Assembly: GCA_900763885.1 (NCBI GenBank)
Contig: CAAFLY010000083.1
Coordinates: 1-8,175, forward strand
Direction: 5' to 3'
Length of the DNA: 8,175 nucleotides
From: Clostridia bacterium
Lineage (GTDB): Bacteria; Bacillota; Clostridia; Oscillospirales; CAG-272
Shown: piece after piece, positions 1-4,277 of the stretch
How the letters are laid out: every line of letters starts with the position of its first letter
Position numbering within the stretch: position 1 is the first letter of the stretch
Notes under the pieces: generated by a model
The model's database searches: none
Told to the model about the DNA's origin: nothing
Seen by the model: the letters and a program-made list of their open reading frames with translations, nothing else
Translations under genes and position numbers: made by a program

Positions 1-2
1 CG

Positions 3-176
3 AAGATGGTGAAAACGGCAAGTCCGAAACCGCAGCAGGTCGAGAATCCGAAATACGCGATGCGCACTTGGCTGCTCCGGCTTGGGTTCATCGGTGCGGA
101 ATTCGCGACGGCGAGGGACATTCTCACGCGAAACCTTGCCGGGGACGCGGCATTCAGACACGGCAGACTGGCGTGA
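3..176 (+). CDS. C-terminal part of a putative amidoligase family protein
   Basis: An open frame runs in from the left edge and stops at TGA 174-176, giving about 57 residues. The visible end contains KYAMRTWLLRLGFIG followed by a basic helical stretch ending AFRHGRLA. From memory this resembles the C-terminal tail of phage and conjugative-element amidoligases (carboxylate-amine ligases of the glutamine-synthetase-like fold); the catalytic part would lie outside the window. The family is known to neighbour gamma-glutamylcyclotransferase-like genes, and one starts 15 bases downstream, which supports the reading. ATG 6-8 lies in frame, but no ribosome site is visible before it in the few bases available, so I treat the gene as truncated by the window edge. 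The family call rests on one short motif and on context; a small unrelated phage protein is the alternative. Confidence 0.5.
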   Translation, partial: KMVKTASPKPQQVENPKYAMRTWLLRLGFIGAEFATARDILTRNLAGDAAFRHGRLA

Positions 177-191
177 AGGAGGGGGACGAAG

Positions 192-641
192 ATGAAAAGA
201 TACTACTTGGCATACGGAAGCAATCTCAACATCGCGCAGATGCAATTCCGCTGCCCGGAGGCGACGGTTGTGGGAACGGCGGTGATTCCGGATTACGAGC
301 TCCTCTTTAAGGGGAGCTTGACCGGGGCGTATGTGACTATTGAGGCGAAGCAGGGCGCACAGGTGCCGGTTGGTGTGTGGGAAGTGAGTCTGGCGGATGA
401 ATTTCGGCTCGATCGGTACGAGGGATTTCCGAACTTCTACTACAAGAAAGACATACGACTCCCTGTTGCGGATATTCGCACCGGGAAGACAAAGCTGCAT
501 GATGGGTTTGTCTACGTCATGCATGAGGATAGGAAATTGGGGATCCCGACGGATATGTATGTACGAACGTGCATTGAGGGGTATCGGGATTTTGGGTTTG
601 ACCCGGCGTTTCTATTCGATGCATACGACAAGAGCCTTTGA
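192..641 (+). CDS. gamma-glutamylcyclotransferase-like (AIG2/GGCT fold) protein
   Basis: A 149-residue protein of normal length for the GGCT/AIG2-like family. The nucleotide/substrate-loop signature YGSNL is at residues 8-12, and the conserved acid that serves as general acid/base in this fold is probably Glu77 in DRYEGFPNFY. Family members cyclise gamma-glutamyl amines or gamma-glutamyl peptides to 5-oxoproline, releasing the amine. No signal peptide or membrane segment is seen, so it should be cytoplasmic. GGAGGGGG at 178-185 lies 6 bases before the ATG and fixes the start. It follows the putative amidoligase gene directly and so probably shares its transcript; a ligase/cyclotransferase pair could make and remove an amide-linked modification. 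The substrate cannot be read from the sequence. It is an accessory gene rather than a structural phage gene. Confidence 0.88.
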   Translation: MKRYYLAYGSNLNIAQMQFRCPEATVVGTAVIPDYELLFKGSLTGAYVTIEAKQGAQVPVGVWEVSLADEFRLDRYEGFPNFYYKKDIRLPVADIRTGKTKLHDGFVYVMHEDRKLGIPTDMYVRTCIEGYRDFGFDPAFLFDAYDKSL

Positions 642-659
642 GAAATGGTAAAAATTGTT

Positions 660-688
660 AAAGCGGCTGTGCGATGCGGCTGCTTTTT
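660..688 (+). terminator. terminator-like hairpin before terL
   Basis: AAAGCGGCTGT (660-670) pairs over 11 positions, three of them G-U, with GCGGCTGCTTT (676-686) around the loop GCGAT. The T run 684-688 follows. It lies between the cyclotransferase stop and the terL ribosome site. It could end or attenuate the upstream accessory transcript, or act as an intercistronic RNA stem. A similar AAAGC...GCTTTT hairpin precedes the portal gene. Confidence 0.6.
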
Positions 689-697
689 CTTTGGGGA

Positions 698-704
698 GGA
701 GGTG
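698..704 (+). promoter_or_regulatory. strong Shine-Dalgarno of terL with no ATG/GTG at normal spacing
   Basis: GGAGGTG at 698-704 sits in a purine-rich run starting at 693 and is the best ribosome site near the terL N-terminus. In the terL frame the codon 9 bases after GGAGG is ATT (712-714). The next plausible starts are TTG (721-723, 18 bases away) and ATG (748-750, 45 bases away). The site argues against translation beginning at TTG 655, which lies upstream of both the hairpin and this Shine-Dalgarno. Confidence 0.6.
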
Positions 705-720
705 CGCGCCTATTTCGAAA

Positions 721-3339
721 TTGAAGAAATACAAACCCACGCCGTTCATGGCAAAGACCTCGCACTACGACAAAGCCTCCGCGGACTATGCCGTCGCGTT
801 TATTGAGTCGCTGTGTCACACCAAAGGCACGTGGGCGGGCAAGCCGTTTGCGCTCATCGGCTGGCAGGAGCAGATCATCCGGGATCTGTTCGGGGTGGTC
901 AAAGAGAACGGGTACCGCCAGTTCAACACGGCGTATATCGAGATCCCAAAGAAGATGGGCAAGCAGGTGTCCTTGGATACCCTAATCCCAACACCGGACG
1001 GATTTACAACGATGGGAGAGATACAGCCGGGGGATACCGTTTTCGACGAGCACGGGAATCCCTGTCATGTGGTCGCGAAAAGCCCTGTCGATTATGCGGA
1101 ACAGGCATACCGCATCACTTTCAGGGATGGACAGGTGATCGAGGCGGGAGAACGGCACCAGTGGTGCGGTGAATACACACGCGGCAAAAGAAAGTCTTGC
1201 GTGATGACCACGGGAGAGCTGTATCGCTTACCGAGAGATGGAGGAACATTCCGTTTCCGCATTGCCGTTGCCGACGCGATACGCACACCTGAGAAAAAGC
1301 TGCCTGTCCATCCCTATCTGATGGGATACTGGCTTGGGAATGGAAACGCAACAAAGCCAGAGATAACCGTCCAGACACGTGATATTCCGTCTGTTCTCGC
1401 GCACATGCATCCCCACCACAAAGCGGAAACCGCATGGCAGAATGTAGGAGACAGCGTAGTCTTTCGTATTCCCGATCTGAAGCCTGTGCTTTTGCATAGC
1501 TTCCACGATAAGGTGATTCCGATGGAGTACCTCCGCGCGTCCCACTACCAGCGTTTGGAACTACTCCAGGGATTGATGGATTCCGACGGTGCGATCAGCG
1601 ACCGGAAAGGACAGGCGGTATACACCTCCACGGAAAAAGGTCTTGCGGAAAGTGTAAGCGAGCTTCTCTGGAGCCTGGGGATCAAGAACGCCATCACACA
1701 GGCGGACTCCACACAGCGGATCGACTGGTCGCAAAAGAGCTGTGCGTGCGGACGAAAGGCTACCGGTGAGACGTTGTACTACGTGAAGTTCACAGCATTC
1801 GATGATATGCCCATCGCGGGACTGCAGAGGAAATCGAAGAATCGGATACGCAGAAACCCGGCAACACGCAGCCATTTCCGGTATATCGACTCCATTGAAC
1901 CGATCGCAAACCGCGGTATGCAGTGCATACAGGTGGACTCTCCGTCTCATCAATATCTGGTAGGGCGTTCTTTTTTGCCAACGCACAATTCCGAGCTTGC
2001 GGCGGCTGTTGCCCTGCTCCTGACCTGCGGGGATGGCGAGGAACGCGCGGAGGTATACGGCTGTGCGGCGGACAGACAGCAGGCTTCTATTGTATTTGAA
2101 GTAGCAGCCGACATGGTGCGCATGTGCCCGGCTCTTGCGAAACGGGTAAAGATCAACGCTTCCATGAAGCGCATGATATACCTACCCACGAACAGCTTTT
2201 ATCAGGTGCTGTCCGCGGAGGCGTACTCCAAGCACGGCTTCAACATCCACGGCGTGGTGTTCGATGAGCTGCACACACAGCCGAACCGGAAGCTGTTCGA
2301 CGTCATGACAAAAGGCTCCGGCGATGCAAGAATGCAACCGCTGTACTTCCTCATCACCACTGCCGGGACGGACACGAAATCGATCTGTTACGAGACCCAC
2401 CAGAAAGCCAAAGACATTCTTGAAGGCAGGAAGATCGACCCGACATTCTATCCGGTGATCTACGGCGCGGAGGAATCGGACGACTGGACGGATCCGAAGG
2501 TGTGGAAGAAAGCAAATCCCTCGCTTGGTATCACAGTCGGCATCGACAAGGTCAAGGCGGCTTGTGAATCGGCGAAACAAAATCCCGCGGAGGAGAACGC
2601 GTTCCGACAGTTACGTCTGAATCAGTGGGTCAAGCAGGCGGTGCGGTGGATGCCAATGCACCTGTGGGACAAGTGCGACTTTGCTGTGAATGAGGATGAT
2701 TTGGAGGGCCGCGTGTGCTACGGCGGTCTGGACCTCTCGTCCACCACGGACATCACAGCATTCGTGCTTGTGTTTCCCCCTCTGGATGAGGATGACAAGT
2801 ACATCATTCTGGCGTATTTCTGGATCCCGGAGGACAACCTCGAACTGCGCGTCCGGCGTGACCATGTACCGTATGACGTGTGGGAGCGGCAGGGATTTCT
2901 CCAGACCACCGAGGGAAATGTGGTGCATTACGGATTCATTGAAAAGTTCATCGAAGAATTGGGCGAACGTTTCCATATCCGCGAGATCGCCTTCGACCGG
3001 TGGGGTGCCGTGCAGATGATGCAGAATCTGGAAGGTATGGGATTCACCGTCGTGCCGTTCGGACAGGGGTTCAAGGATATGTCGCCGCCTACGAAGGAGC
3101 TGATGAAGCTGGTGCTGGAACAGAAAATTGCCCACGGCGGGCATCCGGTGCTGCGGTGGATGATGGACAATATCTTCATCCGCACCGACCCGGCTGGGAA
3201 TATCAAGCCGGATAAGGAGAAGTCCACCGAGAAGATCGACGGTGCGGTGGCGACGATTATGGCACTGGATCGGGCGATACGGTGCGGCAATGATAATGGA
3301 GCTTCGGTTTATGATGACCGCGGGCTGCTGTTTATATGA
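721..3339 (+). CDS. terL: phage terminase large subunit, interrupted by an intein in Walker A
   Basis: Motor ATPase and nuclease that packages phage DNA into the procapsid. Counted from TTG 721 the precursor is 872 residues; removing the intein (82-423) leaves 530, normal for this Terminase_1-type family. The N-extein ends EIPKKMGK and the C-extein resumes SELAAAVALLLTC, rebuilding a P-loop-like GKS motif. Walker B is probably VVFDE (Asp515/Glu516). The RNase H-like nuclease domain shows likely metal-binding acids Asp671 (GGLDLSSTTD), Asp759 (AFDRWG) and Asp840 (KIDGAVA). The conserved protein should start near KLKKYKPTPF. ATT 712 has the better spacing to the Shine-Dalgarno, and TTG 721 is the nearest conventional alternative start. 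TTG 655 is in frame but would run through a hairpin. No small terminase gene is visible; it would be upstream of the window. The family call is firm, the start is not. Confidence 0.93.
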   Translation: MKKYKPTPFMAKTSHYDKASADYAVAFIESLCHTKGTWAGKPFALIGWQEQIIRDLFGVVKENGYRQFNTAYIEIPKKMGKQVSLDTLIPTPDGFTTMGEIQPGDTVFDEHGNPCHVVAKSPVDYAEQAYRITFRDGQVIEAGERHQWCGEYTRGKRKSCVMTTGELYRLPRDGGTFRFRIAVADAIRTPEKKLPVHPYLMGYWLGNGNATKPEITVQTRDIPSVLAHMHPHHKAETAWQNVGDSVVFRIPDLKPVLLHSFHDKVIPMEYLRASHYQRLELLQGLMDSDGAISDRKGQAVYTSTEKGLAESVSELLWSLGIKNAITQADSTQRIDWSQKSCACGRKATGETLYYVKFTAFDDMPIAGLQRKSKNRIRRNPATRSHFRYIDSIEPIANRGMQCIQVDSPSHQYLVGRSFLPTHNSELAAAVALLLTCGDGEERAEVYGCAADRQQASIVFEVAADMVRMCPALAKRVKINASMKRMIYLPTNSFYQVLSAEAYSKHGFNIHGVVFDELHTQPNRKLFDVMTKGSGDARMQPLYFLITTAGTDTKSICYETHQKAKDILEGRKIDPTFYPVIYGAEESDDWTDPKVWKKANPSLGITVGIDKVKAACESAKQNPAEENAFRQLRLNQWVKQAVRWMPMHLWDKCDFAVNEDDLEGRVCYGGLDLSSTTDITAFVLVFPPLDEDDKYIILAYFWIPEDNLELRVRRDHVPYDVWERQGFLQTTEGNVVHYGFIEKFIEELGERFHIREIAFDRWGAVQMMQNLEGMGFTVVPFGQGFKDMSPPTKELMKLVLEQKIAHGGHPVLRWMMDNIFIRTDPAGNIKPDKEKSTEKIDGAVATIMALDRAIRCGNDNGASVYDDRGLLFI
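964..1989 (+). mobile_element. class 3-type intein with LAGLIDADG endonuclease, inserted in the TerL P-loop
   Basis: A 342-residue in-frame insertion runs from Gln (CAG 964) to Asn (AAT 1987-1989), with Ser as the +1 residue. Block A is QVSLDTLIPTPDG (1-13). Block B holds His65 and Trp67 in GERHQWCGE. Block F has Cys321 in MQCIQVDSPSHQYLVG, and block G is FLPTHN with Thr340, His341 and Asn342. Residue 1 is Gln, so it cannot make the usual N-terminal ester. Trp at B:12, Cys at F:4 and Thr at G:5 form the WCT set that defines class 3 inteins, in which the block F Cys attacks first. Between blocks B and F lies a LAGLIDADG endonuclease. Motif 1 is LMGYWLGNG (119-127), with Asn126 where Asp is expected; motif 2 is LQGLMDSDG (201-209), intact at Asp208. 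Splicing therefore looks possible and homing looks impaired. Boundaries are clear from both exteins. Confidence 0.93.
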
Positions 3340-3361
3340 AATTGTAAATTCTTTGCGAATC

Positions 3362-3378
3362 GCTTGCATATTGCAAGC
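3362..3378 (+). promoter_or_regulatory. palindromic operator overlapping the -35 box
   Basis: GCTTGCA (3362-3368) and TGCAAGC (3372-3378) form a perfect 7-base inverted repeat around TAT and cover the -35 box. A further half-site TTGCAAG lies at 3397-3403, at the expected transcription start and running into the ribosome site. RelB-like antitoxins bind such repeats through a ribbon-helix-helix domain and repress their own promoter, so autoregulation is the likely role. This is inferred from position and symmetry. Confidence 0.6.
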
Positions 3379-3392
3379 AAAAGTGGTATACT
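3364..3392 (+). promoter_or_regulatory. sigma-70 type promoter of the toxin-antitoxin pair
   Basis: TTGCAT (3364-3369) and TATACT (3387-3392) match the -35 and -10 consensus with a 17-base spacer. Transcription would start near 3398-3400, leaving only a short leader before AAGGAGG (3401-3407) and ATG 3417. It gives the cassette expression independent of the late operon, as expected for a gene pair active in a lysogen. Confidence 0.75.
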
Positions 3393-3416
3393 ATATTTGC
3401 AAGGAGGCGATGAGCT

Positions 3417-3722
3417 ATGGCAAGAACTTCAAACGTATTCGCTCGTGTGGAGCCTGAAATCAAAGAGCAGGCCGAACAGATACTGGATCAGCTGGGCATT
3501 CCCATGTCCAACGCAGTCAGTATGTTTTTGCGGCAGGTCGTTCTGCAGCGCGGCATTCCCTTTGAAATGAAGCTGCCGGAGCGCAAGCCGCTGGCTTTCG
3601 GTGCTTTAACGAAAGAACAGCGGGATGCAGAACTGGAAAAAGGCATGGCGGACATTCGGGAGGGCCGCATCTCTTCTGCCCAAAGCGTTATGGATGAACT
3701 GAAAAGAGACTACGGCGTATGA
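3417..3722 (+). CDS. RelB/DinJ family antitoxin
   Basis: A 101-residue protein with AAGGAGG (3401-3407) 9 bases before ATG 3417. The N-terminal half (MARTSNVFARVEPEIKEQAE, then ILDQLGIPMSNAVSMFLRQV) has the short strand plus two helices of a RelB/DinJ ribbon-helix-helix dimerisation and DNA-binding domain. GIPFEMKLPE follows at about residues 46-55, as in DinJ relatives. The charged C-terminal part (about 60-101) would be the unstructured toxin-wrapping segment. Its TGA overlaps the ATG of the toxin gene (ATGA at 3719-3722), so the two are translationally coupled. It would neutralise the toxin and repress the promoter just upstream. The position between terL and portal is unusual for such a pair. 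The family is confident; the specific subfamily is less so. Confidence 0.9.
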   Translation: MARTSNVFARVEPEIKEQAEQILDQLGIPMSNAVSMFLRQVVLQRGIPFEMKLPERKPLAFGALTKEQRDAELEKGMADIREGRISSAQSVMDELKRDYGV

Positions 3723-4048
3723 ATTGGGAAGTAAAGTTCACCGACCAGGCAAGACGGGATTTGCGGGATATCCTGGACTATATCACCTATGAGCTACGGG
3801 AGCCGCAGATCGCCGTGAATCTGGTACGGTCGATCACAAAGGAAATCCTCTCTCTGGATCAGATGCCCATGCGGTATCGGCTCTATGAGGAAGAACCCTG
3901 GCAAAGTCAGGGCTTGCGCTATTTCACTGTCAAGAACTATATTGTATTCTATTACCCGGACGAACCTGCCGGTGCTGTGTATGCCGTCCGTGTGATCTAC
4001 GGCGGGCGGGATATCAGCCGTCAGCTGAGCGAAACGGAAATGCTCTAA
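3719..4048 (+). CDS. RelE/ParE superfamily toxin
   Basis: A 109-residue protein of typical size for the RelE/ParE superfamily. It opens with WEVKFTDQARRDLRDILDYI, the strand and two-helix hairpin of the fold. It ends with the core strand YAVRVIYGGRDISRQL, in which Arg91 and the Arg97-Asp98 pair are the conserved positions. The 'RV-hydrophobic-x-GGRD' ending looks more like ParE and plasmid-stabilisation relatives than like ribosome-dependent RelE. The target (gyrase or ribosome-bound mRNA) cannot be decided here. Start ATG 3719 overlaps the antitoxin stop and has no strong ribosome site of its own, consistent with coupling that keeps toxin below antitoxin. A terminator follows 17 bases after the stop. 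The likely role is maintenance of the prophage or abortive defence against competing phages. Confidence 0.88.
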   Translation: MNWEVKFTDQARRDLRDILDYITYELREPQIAVNLVRSITKEILSLDQMPMRYRLYEEEPWQSQGLRYFTVKNYIVFYYPDEPAGAVYAVRVIYGGRDISRQLSETEML

Positions 4049-4065
4049 AATCTTCATACCACGAG

Positions 4066-4095
4066 AAAGCATCTCAAAAGAGGTGCTTTTCTTTT
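4066..4095 (+). terminator. rho-independent terminator after the toxin gene
   Basis: AAAGCATCTC (4066-4075) and GAGGTGCTTT (4080-4089) form a 10-base stem with a single G-U pair around loop AAAA. It is followed by TTTTCTTTT (4087-4095). It closes the toxin-antitoxin transcript and stands immediately upstream of the portal ribosome site. Because it also lies on the path of late transcription from terL into portal, late transcription must read through it or restart. Its form resembles the hairpin before terL, so it may belong to the ancestral phage spacer rather than to the cassette. Confidence 0.75.
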
Positions 4096-4121
4096 GCCCA
4101 TTTTGGAAGGGAGTGATGTCC

Positions 4122-4256
4122 ATGCGTATCTTTTCCGGCCTATTCAAATCCCGCGACAAGCCACAGAACCGCACGGCAGGCAGCAACTACGCGTTCTTCC
4201 TCGGCGGCACGACCTCCGGGAAAACGGTGACCGAACGCTCTGCTGTACCAACGTAG
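4122..4256 (+). pseudogene. N-terminal fragment of the portal gene, ending at an in-frame TAG
   Basis: From ATG 4122, with GGAAGGGAG (4105-4113) 8 bases before it, 44 codons encode MRIFSGLFKSR...GKTVTERSA, the usual N-terminus of this HK97 portal family. ATG 4116 is in frame but too close to the ribosome site. The frame then reads VPT and stops at TAG 4254-4256. A second in-frame TAG comes at 4269, and from 4272 the frame reads TAVYSCVRILSEA, the conserved portal sequence that normally continues from TERSA after about three residues (MQT or similar in relatives, from memory). The open frame at 4278-5501 is therefore the rest of this same gene. The interruption lies in a short palindromic insertion. 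It could be a real disruption, a recoded or removed element, or a sequence error. Confidence 0.75.
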
Positions 4257-4268
4257 TTGGTAGGCAGA
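4239..4268 (+). repeat. hairpin-forming insertion carrying in-frame stops in the portal gene
   Basis: The core TACCAAC (4246-4252), loop GTA, and GTTGGTA (4256-4262) is a perfect 7-base inverted repeat. It extends outward through TCTGCT (4239-4244) and GGCAGA (4263-4268), with one G-U pair and one bulged G at 4245: about 13 pairs in all. The first TAG (4254) begins in the loop and the second (4269) follows the stem directly. Against the expected portal reading the locus carries about 18 extra bases, a multiple of three. No ribosome site or protein function is visible in it. Confidence 0.7.
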
Positions 4269-4277
4269 TAGACCGCG

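Noticed and set aside
655..720. terL starting at TTG 655
   Set aside because: The added 22 residues are encoded by a hairpin and a Shine-Dalgarno, there is no ribosome site before 655, and the conserved protein begins near KLKKYKPTPF.
645..806. Small frame from ATG 645 (53 codons)
   Set aside because: It overlaps the hairpin and the terL N-terminus in another frame, has no ribosome site, and shows no conserved features.
1741..1755. Zinc-binding motif in the intein (CACG, residues 260-263)
   Set aside because: Only one Cys-x-Cys pair is present with no second pair at a suitable distance, so a zinc site is not supported.
2611..3369. Long reverse-strand open frame (252 codons) opposite terL
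   Set aside because: It lies wholly against a conserved gene, shows no recognisable motif and is rich in His, Arg and Leu, as expected for the shadow of a GC-rich coding strand.
3410..3457. ATG 3410 as a start
   Set aside because: It is out of frame with the antitoxin and only two bases after the ribosome site; ATG 3417 has ideal spacing.
4254..4271. TAG reassigned to an amino acid (stop-recoded phage)
   Set aside because: No gene here ends with TAG, which would fit, but terL, portal body, protease and capsid contain no other in-frame TAG over more than 1,800 codons, whereas recoded phages use it often inside late genes.
4245..4271. Group I or group II intron, or a second intein, in portal
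   Set aside because: The interruption is only about 20-27 bases, far too short for any known self-splicing intron or intein; at most it is a scar.
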